Assembly: GCA_030620095.1 (NCBI GenBank)
Contig: JAUTXW010003387.1
Coordinates: 1 to 64,000, forward strand
Origin: Kuschelorhynchus macadamiae
Taxonomy: Eukaryota; Arthropoda; Insecta; Coleoptera; Curculionidae
Length of the DNA: 64,000 nucleotides
Direction: 5' to 3'
Made by a program: the position numbers and the translations under genes. Shown in pieces: positions 10,426-22,780 of this stretch. Below the pieces are notes generated by a model. That model was not told where the DNA came from, did not search any database, and worked only from the letters and a program-made list of their open reading frames with translations. Numbering within the stretch: position 1 is the first letter of the stretch; every line of letters starts with the position of its first letter.

Positions 10426-13400
10426 GTAGTCGGCCTAAGGGGAAGACAATAAATCCGACGATCACTCCAGTTTTGAATTTTATCTTGGAGCATGCGCAGA
10501 ACGATGAACGCCCTTATTTGGAAGTTGACATCCTCGGACATAGGCTTCTTGGACTTTTGGACTCGGGAGCTTCGCGCACCTTTTTAGGAGGTCCTGGTTG
10601 GGACATTGTCGAAGGTATGGGCATGCATTTAAATGCATTAAGAAGGATTGGCTGTACGGTTGCTAACGGTCAGCAAGCAATGACTATTGGATCAGTAGAA
10701 CTGCCGATAAGAGTTCGTGATAGGGTCAGAATTTTGGAAGTTTTAGTTGTGCCGGAGTTGCCACATGTGCTCATTCTGGGTATGGATTTTTGGATTGCCA
10801 TGGGAATAGTCCCAGATCTGAGACACAATGATTGGTACTTTTCTGATACTCCAGTGAAACTCGACAGTATCCATGATCAACTTACTGTGTTAACATCACT
10901 TGAAGACTTAAAGCTTGCTGCACTAGTAGAGAGAAGTAAACAGCTGATGGGATCGCAGTTAGGCTGTGCAACTATGGTAGAACATAAAATAAGAACGGAC
11001 TCTCCACCAATTCGTCAGCGTCCATATCGCGTGTCTCCAGTCATTCAGAAAATTATGGATGAAGAAATTGACTCCATGTTAAATCAAGGTATTATAGAAC
11101 CAAGTTCAAGTGCTTGGGCATCACCTGTTGTTATGGTTCAGAAGAAAAATACAGGGGTGTACAGGTTCTGTGTAGATTATCGCAGACTTAATGGTGTGAC
11201 TGCTCGGGATAGTTACCCACTTCCTCTAGTTTCAGAAACGCTGGACAAGCTAAAAGACGCTAAATATTTATCCACTTTAGACATCAAAAGTGCATATTGG
11301 CAAGTACCTATTGAGGAGAATTCTCGACCACTGACGGCATTTATTTGCAGGAGAGGTCTGTTTCAGTTCCGCAGAATGCCTTTTGGACTTCACAATGCCC
11401 CTGCAACTTGGCAGAGGTTGATTGATACTATTTTGGGTCCTGACCTGGAACCAAATGTTTTCGTTTATTTAGACGACGTAGTGGTCCTAACGCAAGATTT
11501 TGACGAACATCTACGGATCCTTGATGAAGTATTTCGACGTCTTAGAGAGGCCAATATCACTGTGAGTTGGGAGAAATGTAACTTTTGCAGACCCGAGATG
11601 AAATATCTTGGTTATGTGGTTGATAGACGCGGACTACGTGTAGATCCTGATAAGGTTAAGTCCATGTTAGAATTGCCTAGACCAACTAATGTTTCGGAAG
11701 TGCGTAGAATAGTAGGAAGCTTCTCTTGGTATCGCAGATTTGTACAAGACTTTTCCACTATCATAAGTCCACTTACTCAGCTTACTAAGAAGAACCATAA
11801 GTTTGAATGGACGGAAAAGTGTGAGAATGCTTTTAGGACGATCAAGAACAAGTTAATCAGTGCACCGATTTTAAGCTGTCCAGATTACAGCAGGGAATTT
11901 ATTATCCAAACAGATGCTTCTGGCTTTGGTATTGGAGCAGTTCTAACGCAACCAGATCCAAAGGGTGAGCGGGTTATCTCGTACCTCAGTCGTTCACTAT
12001 CTCGACAAGAGAAAAACTATACCACCACTGAACGGGAATGTTTGGCTTTAGTATGGGCGGTTGAAAAACTCCGACCTTATATCGAAGGAATCCCTTTCAG
12101 TGTCATCACGGATCATTATAGTTTAAAATGGTTGCATAATTTGAAAGATCCTAGTGGTAGATTGGCCAGATGGTCTGTGAAATTACAGCAGTTTGACTTC
12201 AAGGTTATTCATCGGCCTGGGAAGGATTTGGTGGTTCCTGATATGTTGTCAAGGGCGGTGCCAGTTTTAAATCTTATCGATGATGGTGAACAGGCTAGAC
12301 CTGCACCAGTAAAAGATAATTGGTACAACAAAATGGTAGAAAGAGTGATTGCTACCCCACTGAAATTCTTGAATTGGCGATGCTCTAGAAGTAAGTTGTT
12401 CAAATACATCAAGAACGACTATTTTGGGCTCTTGTCATCGGAAGACCATTGGAAGTTGGTATTGCCTAAAGAGGAACGGTTGGAAGCCATAAGTTCAGCT
12501 CATGATTTACCAACTGCGGGTCACATGGGGGTATTTAAGACCTTTAATAGATTGGCAGAAAAGTTTTATTGGCCGAAGATGCGGCAGGATGTTGCCAGAT
12601 ATGTGAGGAATTGTCAGATTTGCGCAGCCCATAAGTGTGATCCAAAGGGTGCAAACGACCAGATGGTATCTCATAGTAAGCCCACTCGTCCATGGGAAAT
12701 GATTTCAATGGATTTGGTTGGACCTTTGCCACGTTCGTATAAAGGAAATACAGCTATCTTGGTAGTTACCGATTATTTGAGTAAATTCTCTTTAATATTT
12801 CCACTACGCTCTACTTCTTCTAAAGTGATTATCAACCGTATAGAAGAACAAGTGTTCCTTTTATTCGGCGTAAGTCGGGTGATTTTATGCGATAATGGTC
12901 CACAATTCCGTAGTAGTGAGTTTAAGAAATTTGCAGATAGCTATCATTGCAGAATTCAGTTCAATGCAAATTACCACCCTAGGGCTAATCCCACCGAACG
13001 TCAAAATAGAACTTTAAAGACCATGTTGTCAATGTATGTGAGTGACAATCACCGTAAGTGGGACGAACAATTGCAGAAGTTGGCCTGTGCTATTCGCACT
13101 GCGGTCCAAGAGACCACTAAAGTGTCACCGTTTTTCTTAAATTTTGGAAGAAACATGTGCCTTTCAGGCAAGGACTATAGTAATAAAGATCTTGTAGAAA
13201 CAGAAGATGGAAACCAAAGCGCAGGAGAGAGTAGAAATGAGGGATTTCGGAAGTTGTTTGCGGAAGTTAGGAGCAGATTGGAAGCGGCTGGTCAAAAGAA
13301 TATTGCGAAGTATAATCTTAGAAAGCGTAGTGAAGTCTTTTCTCCAGGTCAGAGAGTGTGGAAGAAGAATTTTGTTTTGTCTGATGCTGCCAAGTACTTT

Positions 13401-13556
13401 ACACATAAGTTAGCACCGAAATTTGTCGGACCGTATATCATTCGCCGTCAGATATCGCCTTGGACATACGAGTTACAGGACAGAGACGGGAAGGTTCTGA
13501 CAGGCACTTGGCACGCTAAAGACCTGAAACGCTCTCCTGACTACGATTGTCCCTAG
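10344..13556 (+). CDS. pol: pol: protease, RT, RNase H, integrase (intact)
   Basis: Open from 10344 to TAG 13554-13556 (1070 codons), probably entered by -1 frameshifting at 10401-10407, not from the ATG. Domains by residue from 10344: protease DSGA at 73-76 and ILGMDFW near 145; RT with YLDD at 375-378; RNase H Asp 524 (TDASGFGIGAVL). The integrase zinc finger has His720, His727, Cys757, Cys760. The integrase core has Asp790 (MDLVGPLP), Asp850 (CDNGPQF) and Glu885 (NPTERQNR). The C-terminal GPY-like module includes KFVGPYIIRRQ. D-to-E spacing is one residue shorter than in many gypsy integrases, in the ANPxER style. No stops or missing catalytic residues were seen. It is followed closely by the purine tract and 3' LTR. 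Confidence 0.95.
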   Translation: MLWMSKRGIYKEKLSIMQPGKREASLLGSRPKGKTINPTITPVLNFILEHAQNDERPYLEVDILGHRLLGLLDSGASRTFLGGPGWDIVEGMGMHLNALRRIGCTVANGQQAMTIGSVELPIRVRDRVRILEVLVVPELPHVLILGMDFWIAMGIVPDLRHNDWYFSDTPVKLDSIHDQLTVLTSLEDLKLAALVERSKQLMGSQLGCATMVEHKIRTDSPPIRQRPYRVSPVIQKIMDEEIDSMLNQGIIEPSSSAWASPVVMVQKKNTGVYRFCVDYRRLNGVTARDSYPLPLVSETLDKLKDAKYLSTLDIKSAYWQVPIEENSRPLTAFICRRGLFQFRRMPFGLHNAPATWQRLIDTILGPDLEPNVFVYLDDVVVLTQDFDEHLRILDEVFRRLREANITVSWEKCNFCRPEMKYLGYVVDRRGLRVDPDKVKSMLELPRPTNVSEVRRIVGSFSWYRRFVQDFSTIISPLTQLTKKNHKFEWTEKCENAFRTIKNKLISAPILSCPDYSREFIIQTDASGFGIGAVLTQPDPKGERVISYLSRSLSRQEKNYTTTERECLALVWAVEKLRPYIEGIPFSVITDHYSLKWLHNLKDPSGRLARWSVKLQQFDFKVIHRPGKDLVVPDMLSRAVPVLNLIDDGEQARPAPVKDNWYNKMVERVIATPLKFLNWRCSRSKLFKYIKNDYFGLLSSEDHWKLVLPKEERLEAISSAHDLPTAGHMGVFKTFNRLAEKFYWPKMRQDVARYVRNCQICAAHKCDPKGANDQMVSHSKPTRPWEMISMDLVGPLPRSYKGNTAILVVTDYLSKFSLIFPLRSTSSKVIINRIEEQVFLLFGVSRVILCDNGPQFRSSEFKKFADSYHCRIQFNANYHPRANPTERQNRTLKTMLSMYVSDNHRKWDEQLQKLACAIRTAVQETTKVSPFFLNFGRNMCLSGKDYSNKDLVETEDGNQSAGESRNEGFRKLFAEVRSRLEAAGQKNIAKYNLRKRSEVFSPGQRVWKKNFVLSDAAKYFTHKLAPKFVGPYIIRRQISPWTYELQDRDGKVLTGTWHAKDLKRSPDYDCP
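10401..10441 (+). promoter_or_regulatory. Programmed -1 frameshift signal, GGGAAAC plus hairpin
   Basis: GGGAAAC (10401-10407) sits in the gag frame as G-GGA-AAC, the X-XXY-YYZ register for tandem -1 slippage, and pol is in exactly the -1 frame. After an 11-nt spacer, 10419-10426 (CTCTTAGG) can pair with 10434-10441 (CCTAAGGG). This gives an 8-bp stem with one G-U pair and a 7-nt loop. The gag stop (10423) lies inside the stem. The same heptamer drives -1 frameshifting in mammalian PEG10, a domesticated Ty3/gypsy gene. Confidence 0.75.
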
Positions 13557-13576
13557 CGGGCCAATCGTTTTGTGGC

Positions 13577-13589
13577 AAGGGGGGGGAAT
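13577..13589 (+). promoter_or_regulatory. Polypurine tract
   Basis: AAGGGGGGGGAA lies immediately before the 3' LTR start (TGTAAC at 13590). This is the expected plus-strand primer and confirms the LTR boundary. Confidence 0.85.
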
Positions 13590-16541
13590 TGTAACGTGAT
13601 AATTTCGGACTTATAGCATGCTAATAATAATATTAAACTATTTAAATAATTATATAATAAACAAATTTTTAGATAATAATACTACTAAATATTAATCATT
13701 TTTGAATTTACAATTTTGCTTTCCTATCACGTTTGTCTTTTAAAACTACGAAAACTTCTTTTAATGCACTATGGATTTAATATGTTAATGATTATTCTTG
13801 TGCGATTCTGCCGTTTCGATTTTTAGAGAACAGAATTTTGGATTCAGTTAGTGCGAACTGAAATAAAACAAGTATATTAGAATTACACTGTATAGGTCCG
13901 CGCAACTGATCGATGTGTCACGACATCTCCAGGTCTCGTTTATCAATAGCCTGGCTTACGGTTCGATTATCGATTTTTCTGTCGTTAATTTTGGAAAGGT
14001 ACCGCGGTGGAAGTGGACGGTCGGGGCAGTTTCCTCGGTCTCCTGCACACATCGCAGTATTCTATCAGGCGCATTTGGTCGTATCGTAGGTTCCTACAAA
14101 AGAGGGCGCTACATTGTCAATTTTGGGAAAGAATTATTCAGATGAGTCGGATGCATTATGGCAGGTCTAGATTTTGTTATTATTTTCGAGGGCTTACAAT
14201 GGTGTAATTTGGGGTTCTTTTGGAATGCCCAAGTATAGTTTTGTGAGTGATTTTTTATGATAAGTTTTCCGGTAATATTGCCCTCCGTGATGCCGACGTA
14301 TTTCTAGTCATTTCTAGTTTTATCGACCGGTTCCTGTGGTTACGACAGCAATCTGTGACCGTAGTTGCCGGATCATGAATAAGTTTCCGATCCCGTGACT
14401 GCAGAATTTTTATATCGGATGTGACATTTTACCTGACTGTGGCTCTGAAACAATGAATTTTATATATTGTTTCTATTTCTCGGATTTGACCTTTGGATAT
14501 TTAATTGACGGATATTTGCTGTGCCTTTGGTGTTAAGTATGACTGGTTGCTTATTGATAAAGAATTGAAGTCTTAACTAGGATTTTATGAGTGGAATCGT
14601 GGCAACATGGCGAGACATTTTGGACCTGTTGCTCCAAAAATTTGTTCCTGCTTGGTGAGTCTCAAGTCAGCAGTGTGGTGCGCGGTCCATTTTCTGATGC
14701 CTTCATCATAATTTTCAAGTAGAGCCTGGCTTGATCGTATTTACGAGATTTATTGATGAGCATCTTTTGCGAAATAGTTCCTGTTTGGATTTGAAAGTTC
14801 TAAAGTTGTTATTCGGGCACTTTGGGGTTTTTTTTGGACAGAGGAAGTTCGCACCCACGAGGGAGAATTGTGAAAATGGCCGCCACACTCTAAAATCCTC
14901 GTTCCACCATCTTTAGAGGATATCCTCCTGCTGACTTGCCATATTGGCACCTGGAATAGCAGATTCCGGTGAGTTTTTGTATATTTGATTATTTAATAAT
15001 ATGATAATGCCCGTGTATGGTTCTTAGTGGCCATTTCCATGACCATACGCCATTTTGTTGAACATCTTCGGTCTGGGTTGACATTTTATTTCTTTAAATT
15101 TAGAGTCAAGACTTCGTAAGAAGCCCACTGCACTTGTCCAGACCATCGACAACCACTCGTTGATTCCGTTTTTAGCATTAGGCAACTGCTAGACCCAGAC
15201 TCCATTTTGGTTAGAAAACCCTCAGAAGGAGGTAATATTATTTTATTTGCATATTTTATTTAATTTTTGTTTACATTTTGGGCTATATTTGGATATGGTT
15301 TAATGTTTGCTAAGGGATGTTTTCTCTTTAGGGTTTTTTTTTTTTTTGGTTTGGATATTATTCCAAGGGATTTCCGTCACGACGACGATCAAGTCCTGTA
15401 ATTTGGATTTTTCTTTGGATCAGTTATTGGGATTGCCAACTTGCCTGACCAGGCAAGAGACTCACGTTCAGCATCGGAGCTGGTGCTGCTCCCACCTGTA
15501 TACGCCTGAGTCCAGGTGACATTTCTTCGCCTGAAGGTCTGAACAGCTAACGGCCACAGCTATTGGAGGACGTCCAGATAAGTAACCGTAGCAAATAATT
15601 AAAATTTCAACTATTATATCTTTTGCAAGCTAAATTCCTCGATACAGTCAATTAGCCAATTTATTAATTTGTTCTTCATATTTACAAATTCAAATTTAAA
15701 TTAATTTTTCTCACTAAAAATCAAAATCTATTTACTAATTTTAAACTAAACTTTTTACCTTATTATTGAGCTGACTGGCTTATCGAGTGGCCTTTAATAA
15801 CTTGTTTTGATTCTATTTATAATTTTTGATGTATTTCACTGACTTGTATTTGATTTTGCACTCACGATTTATGGCGTCATAATATCGACCGTGGTACTAT
15901 ATTTTTATATATTCCTGCATACTGTTGACCATTGTCATATTTATATTTTTTTTATTATTCATTTTCTTGTGTACAATATCGATTTCTCTTAAGCTGCAGG
16001 TAATTTTAATAATTAAGATTAGAAGCTTAGTACATATTATAGCTGTATCGCTGTTGGCCCGCGTTTGGACCATACCTACATATACTATTATTGTACTTGA
16101 AATAACTTTTGAAAAAAAAAAAACAAAAAGAACAACTTATTTGATATTAGTATATGATTTCAAACAAAATTTTGCGTTTTACTGCTGCTACCTACCTACA
16201 AGTGAGACCCTCATATCTTAATTAATTATTTGGTATTCTGTGAAGGTAAGCTCATTGGTATAAGATAATATTTTGGTTTTTCGTTGCTTGGAATCGCTAG
16301 AGTTGTGCAACACTGGGCGATAATTCGTAATTATTATCGGCCTAGTACTTCATTAACTTATTTGATAAAGTAGAGTAATAATTAATTACGTGGCGCAAAA
16401 TATTTAGATCTTAACCCAGCCCTTCTCCACTGTTGCTGTCGGCCTCTACTATTATTCTCCCCAGCTTGTTCCAACTCTTAGGGTCTCCAACGCCTTGATG
16501 AATTCGAAATTCAGTATACTTTATTGATCATTAAATAAATA
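13590..16541 (+). repeat. 3' LTR (about 2.95 kb)
   Basis: Copy of 4111-7031 with offset 9479, then 9505 after a 26-bp indel near 13690, then 9510 after a 5-bp T-run indel near 15335. Observed substitutions correspond to 5' LTR positions near 4767, 5056, 6469 and 6575. Confidence 0.93.
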
Positions 16542-17321
<780 letters not shown>

Positions 17322-17324
17322 AAA

Positions 17325-19176
17325 CTAAATTGGGTCACACTTCACTGTTCCTAATAAAAGAAAAGATTCCGGATAAAGGAAATTTATCCATTTTTGTATT
17401 GTAATCGTAAAAAAATCACCCTCCGAGATTTTTTCAGATCTTTGCGTTTCAGGATCCCTAGAAGGCGAAAAACAAAATTTCTCGATTCCGTCGGTCTGTC
17501 TGTCTGTTCGCGGCATAGCTAAAAACTACTTACGTGATTCACTTCAAATTTTGGTCAAAAATTAAGGGTCATATGGAGATGACCTGGTAACATTAGGTAA
17601 AAATCTAATATGGCAAAACAAAATGGGGGCCTAGTAAAATGTTAAAAAAATTATTACTAAGAAAGTGCTTATTCAATTTATCGCAAATTTTGCACAAAAA
17701 TCAACTTTTATGTAGAAATTAACGGGTAAAATTTTGGTACGAATCCAAGATGGCGAAACAAAATGGGGGCTTAATAAAATATTTTAAAATTCAGCCTGAA
17801 AAAACTACTTAACGAACTGATTTCAAATTGTGAGCCATAATTAATTGTAGTATAGAGATGAAGTAGTAAAAATGTGGTATACATTCAAGACGGCGGAACA
17901 AAATAGCGGCGAAATAAAATTTTTGTAATCTGAAAAAATCACCCTTTCTCGTCTCTGATCTTACCAAAATTACTTTTTTACCCTGCTCTGCAGCTTTTTC
18001 AGCATCACTTGCACTGAATACTACATATCCAGTCAGGTTTTACATATATTCGCGTTTTGGCGTCCCTAGATGTCAATAAATATGTTTTATCAAGTCCGTC
18101 GGCCCGTCTGACGGTTTGTCTGTCAATTCGCGGCATAGCTTAAAAACTATTCACCAGATTGACCTCAAATTTTAATCAAAAATTAAGGTTCATATGGGGA
18201 TGATCTGGTAATATTTTGGTAAAAATCCAATAAGCCGGAACAAGATGGCGGCGTTAAAAAATAATTACTAAAAAAAGTAACCCAATTTACCTCAAATTTA
18301 ACATAAAGTCTTACATAAAATGAACTGGTAATATTTTGGTATGAATATAAGTGAGTAAAACAAAATGGCGGCCTAATAAATTATTCAAAAAATAAGTTTG
18401 AAAAAAAAACTACTTATTAGATTAATTTCAAATTATGTGCAAGCGTAAAGTGTGATATAGAGATAAGCTAGTAAAGTTGTGTTAGGAATTCAAGATAGCG
18501 GAACAAAATGGAGGCCAAAAAACATGTTAAAAAAATTAAAGTAAAAAATCTTCTTATTCAATTGACTGTAAATTTTGGAGAAAAATTAAATATGATATAA
18601 GGATAACTTGGTGCTAATTCAACATGACGTAACAAAATCGTGGTGTGTGACAATGTAAAAACTACTTATTGAATTCATTTTAAATTATATTTAAAATCAA
18701 GTGTGGCATAGGTCGAAACTGGTAAAATATTGGAATGAATCCAATATATTGGAACAAAATGGCGTCCAATAAAAATGTTTGAAAAGACAGTATATGTGTT
18801 CCTAAATAATTATGAACTGAACTAAATTGGTTCACACTTCACTAAAAGGAAATATTCATGAGGGAAGTTCCGGGTAAAGAAAATTTACCGATTTTTAATT
18901 TGACAATACCAAGTAAGTCTTATATTTAGTTTTTACTTCCCTCGTAAAAGGGAAGTACTGTAATAGTAAAACAAATCACCCTCCCAGGTTTTCACAGGTT
19001 TACAACAAAAAGGCGGTTTAATGCCTTAAATATATTAATATTTAAAAAATCAGCCCGAAAAACTACTTATTAGATTGATTTCGAATTTTGTGCAAGAATT
19101 AAGTGTGATAAATAGATGATCTGGTAAAATTGTGGTATGAATTTAGGATGCCGAAACAAAACGGAGGTCAAATAAA
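17325..19176 (+). repeat. Repeat family A, complex cluster
   Basis: The family consists of a head (cgtccctagatgccaaaaaa then ccgtcggtctgtctgtc then gcggcatagct), a run of diverged units about 165 bp long, and a tail (actaaattgggtcacacttc then gggaagttccgggtaaag). Each unit starts aaaactactta and contains gatggcggaacaaaatggcg. Here two heads (near 17445 and 18050) and two tails (17325, 18815) indicate joined partial copies. No coding potential persists through the units. Confidence 0.85.
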
Positions 19177-19267
19177 AGATAACAGATTTTTATAGTATGT
19201 AAATATTAAAAGCTATCCTGGACATATTAATTCAAATTTTGAGATATATAATTTTCTTAAATATTTG

Positions 19268-19602
19268 TTTCAGTCAATTTTAAGTTAGGTATTTTCGTTA
19301 AGTGTGAACGATTTTTAGGCAGTTTTTCCATATTTGTGGATATCTTTGAAGTGCCATATCTCCGAAAGTATTTCTTGCATCTCCTGGTTGTGACAACCAT
19401 TTTCTTTGTTATGAAAAAAAAAAGTAAAGTATTCGACTACTTTGGCGAATTTCCGCATAACTTTGGAGATATAGTGTCAAATGTGAAAATTGTATTTTTT
19501 AGCACAATTTAAGAGTCTTCCCTTCTGCATTTTTCGATTGTCTCAACTTACACCTAAATGAAACCACCAATCCATAAATGTCTCTATTCCTAATTGTGTA
19601 AT
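19268..19602 (+). repeat. Repeat family B, copy 1
   Basis: About 335 bp that recurs at 20974-21308 in the same orientation with few differences. It begins cagtcaattttaagttaggt and ends cctaattgtgtaa. Copy 1 is just outside the Tc1/mariner-type element that contains copy 2. No terminal inverted repeats or ORF were recognised. Confidence 0.85.
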
Positions 19603-20577
19603 GTTTAGGTTGATTTTATCTCGGAGAACTGACCTACTATATACTGCTATATACCGGGTGTACAACCAAGAAAGGAGGCCGGATGTATCTCGGAAACCGT
19701 TTATCCTATGATGTTGGAAAAAATTTTCTTAAAGTAAAAGTGGCTAAGAAAAAACGCTGGAAATTATTTTGAAGTTTCCAAGTCGGCCGCTAGAGGCCGT
19801 AATACGCGTAGTTAGTTAAAAGAGGCAGAATTTCTCTGAAATTCACCCAGTGAAGGTACTTCTTGACTGACTACTTGACTTTATACTAATCTCTGCTAAA
19901 TTACGAATACTTTGTATTAAGGGTTTTCTTATCTAGCTGTTCAAATAAAGAGTGGGAGAAAGAGCAAATGATTGTTTTTTAAAACGGACATAGCTTAAGT
20001 AATATTTAACGGATCTTGATGATTTTGGTCTTGTTGAAAAGGGCATTTATTAGGCTTTCACATGACATATGAGTTATATTATTTTAAGGTTTGTACCGCT
20101 GGCAATTTCTTAAATTTAACAAATTTGTTTTCTTAAAATTTTCAAATGGATTGATATATTTATTATAGGCCTGTGTTACGTAGTACAAAAAAATCAAGAA
20201 AACGACGCAAAAGCAAGTTGATATGCTTGTATTTACGGAGATATAATCAAAAGAAAATATTACTTGACACTCAAGCATTTCTAAACGAATTTTTACGTGG
20301 TATCTAATTATCAATTTTTAACACTAATCTTATTCTTATACTACAAATATTTTAGGTATCCTTCAACTTCTTTAATTAATTTTTTATTTGCTTTAATTAA
20401 CACACCCCTTTCATAAAGAATGTATCTCAAATGCGTTACTATTCAATTATGCGGACGTGCTAAAAGAACAGTAGGCTTTGACAAAAATTAAGTGCGAGCG
20501 TCAAAATAAAACACAAAATGAGTTGTCAAATTATTATTAAGTTTAGTGTTTGTAGTAAGTGTGTATTACGAACGCAA

Positions 20578-21972
20578 AATGCCTATTTCTAATGAAGAAG
20601 GGTGTGATAACGTTGCAGTTTACTTTGAATGCTTTCAAAATGCTATCATTGCAGCAAGAATATATGTTACTAGATACTGGTAGTTTTCATCGCCCCCTCG
20701 ATCGAAGGCACAGACAAACATTTTAAATGTGTTCGCGTATATTGTAATTAACCCGCATGTCAGTATTAGATCTACATCTAGAGATGAGAAGAGAGAAGTT
20801 GAGATTATTTCATGTTCACCCTAAACTAACAAAGACATATTTTTAGAAAAAAAATATGATGCTTGTAATGAATTTTTTTTCAAACAGCAAAACCGGCTAA
20901 ATTTATTTTTTCAAATAAAATATTTTTTCCACTATAAGCACTAAAAATTCAAATGTTTTTATTTCCATAATAATTTCAGTCAATTTTAAGTTAGGTATTT
21001 TCGATAAGTGTGAACTATTTTTAGGCAGTTTTTCCATATTTGTGGATATCTTTGAAGTGCCATATCTCCGAAAGTATTTCTTGCATCTCCTAGTTCTGTG
21101 ACAAACATTTTCTTTGTTATGAAAAAAAAAGTAAAGTATTCGACTACTTTGGCGAATTTCCGCATAACTTTGGAGATATAGTGTCAAATGTGAAAACTGT
21201 ATTTTTTAGCACAATTTAATAGTCTTGCCTTCTGCATTTTTTAATTGTCTCAATTTACACCTAAATGAAACCACCAATCCATGAATGTGTCTATTCCTAA
21301 TTGTGTAAACAAAATTTCCGAGAACGATAACTTGAGAGCGGTCAAATCGATATTAAATTTGCATAAAAAATAGTGTAGCGTCTCGTGACGTAATATCTTC
21401 GATATTTTTAGATGTAAAATCATAAATTAATCATATTTTTCATACCTACTCACAAACCTATAATAGGTCGGAACATAATCCTCATTGGATGCAAGAAGTT
21501 CAGATTCAAGGCCGCTGGAGCATCAATGTTTGGTGTGGCATAATAGGTGGTAGAATTTTAGGTCCAATAATTTTCGATGAACCTTTAATTTAGAATTTAT
21601 TTAAACTTTCTCCAAAATCAGCTACCAGATTTATTGGAAGACATTGATATACAGACGAGACAGAGCATGATTTACCAACATGATGTGAGACACTTCCTAG
21701 ACCATCGGTTTCCAGGAAGGTGGATAGGTAGAGGTAGTTTATTCCCCTGGCCCCCTCGTTCCCCAGATTTAACTCGTCTGGATTTTTATTTGTGGAGACG
21801 ACTAAAGGACATGGTGTTTAATATTAGACGAACAACGAGGGAGAACCTTATTAACCGAATTCAAAACGCTATCGAGATTATTCCTGCGATGGAAATAGAA
21901 GCAGCAATCTCCGTTTATGCATTTAAAATGACGGCAGGCACTTTGAGCAGTTCACTCGACACTAAGTATTAG
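20578..21972 (+). pseudogene. Tc1/mariner-type (DUF4817-like) transposase pseudogene
   Basis: From ATG 20578 the translation MPISNEEGCDNVAVYFECFQ, then NAIIAARIYVTRYW, matches the N-terminal HTH region I know from insect DUF4817-type transposases. Catalytic-domain relics follow: NPHWMQEVQIQGRWSINVWC (about 21478) with GPIIFDEPL, then the frame 21634-21972 with DHRFPGRWIGRGSLFPWPPR and SPDLTRLDFYLWRRLKD. The latter is the WPPRSPDLTPLDFFLWG motif carrying the last catalytic Asp. Stops, frameshifts and the inserted family B repeat (20974-21308) break it. It would have cut and joined the element ends. Confidence 0.8.
20974..21308 (+). repeat. Repeat family B, copy 2, inside the transposase pseudogene
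   Basis: Direct copy of 19268-19602, about 1.7 kb away and nearly identical. It lies between the N-terminal HTH relic and the catalytic-domain relic of the transposase, so it is probably a later insertion. Confidence 0.8.
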
Positions 21973-22780
21973 TTAGCATAATAGTTTTGATCAGTTTTAG
22001 CTATTTATTTTATAACCTTTACCCCTTAATACTATTTCTCATAAAAAATCATTGTTATATTTTCATTTGTTAGTTTTTTGCAAAAAGCTATTCTGGTTCC
22101 TCCGTTAGCCACCTAATGGCAAAATGAAAAAATAATATTCCACATCTTTTGTTAATCTGCACTTATTTAATGCGCCTTTTAACAACCTGCTCTGAAATTA
22201 AACTAAAAAATTTTTCTTCATATCTCCGTTAAAAAAAGTTATCAACTTGCTTTTTGCGCAGTTTTCTTGATTTTTTTTGTGCTCCGTAACACTGGCCTAT
22301 AATAAATATATCAATATATTTGAAATTTTTAAGAACACACGTTAAATTCAAGAAATTGCCAGAAAGCGCCATCTGGCGATCGGAACGAAACTTAAAATAA
22401 TATAATTCATACGTCATGTGAAAGCCTAATAAATAATTTTGTTCAACAAGATCTGTTAATTATTACTTAAGTTACGTACGTTTTAAAAAACAAACATCTG
22501 CCCTTTCCCTTACTATTTATTTGAATAGCTAGAGAAAAAAACCAACCTTAATAAAAATTATTCGCAATTTAGCCGAGATTAATATAAAGTCAATTTTGAT
22601 ATACCTTCACTGGGTGAATTTCTGAGAAAATCTGCCTCTTCTAATTTGACTCGAAAACTTAAAAATAATTTCCAGCGTTTTTTCTTGGCCAGTTTTACTT
22701 TAAGAAAAATTTTTCCAATATCATGGGAATAACGGTTTCCGAGATACAGCCGGCCTCCCTTCTTAGTTGTACACCAGGTA

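Larger units (their letters stand above)
4111..16541 (+). mobile_element. Young Ty3/gypsy LTR retrotransposon with 2.9 kb LTRs
   Basis: Two nearly identical long direct repeats (4111-7031, 13590-16541) flank a leader, gag and pol. A purine tract abuts the 3' LTR. By eye the LTRs differ by only about four substitutions plus two indels (26 bp and 5 bp), so the insertion is recent. Pol is uninterrupted; gag has one frameshift. There is no envelope gene between pol and the 3' LTR. Protease, RT, RNase H and integrase occur in Ty3 order. LTRs near 3 kb are far longer than the few hundred bases usual in insect gypsy elements. No matching short target duplication is visible at the two outer ends. Confidence 0.95.
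19652..22780 (+). mobile_element. Long-TIR Tc1/mariner-superfamily DNA transposon
   Basis: The ends are TACCGGGTGTACAAC (19652) and its near complement GTTGTACACCAGGTA (ends 22780), each flanked by TA as in Tc1/mariner targets. The terminal inverted repeats are very long: about 19652-20247 pairs with about 22225-22780 at roughly 80 percent identity by eye. A broken transposase lies between them. Arm divergence and the broken gene show an old copy. Confidence 0.85.
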
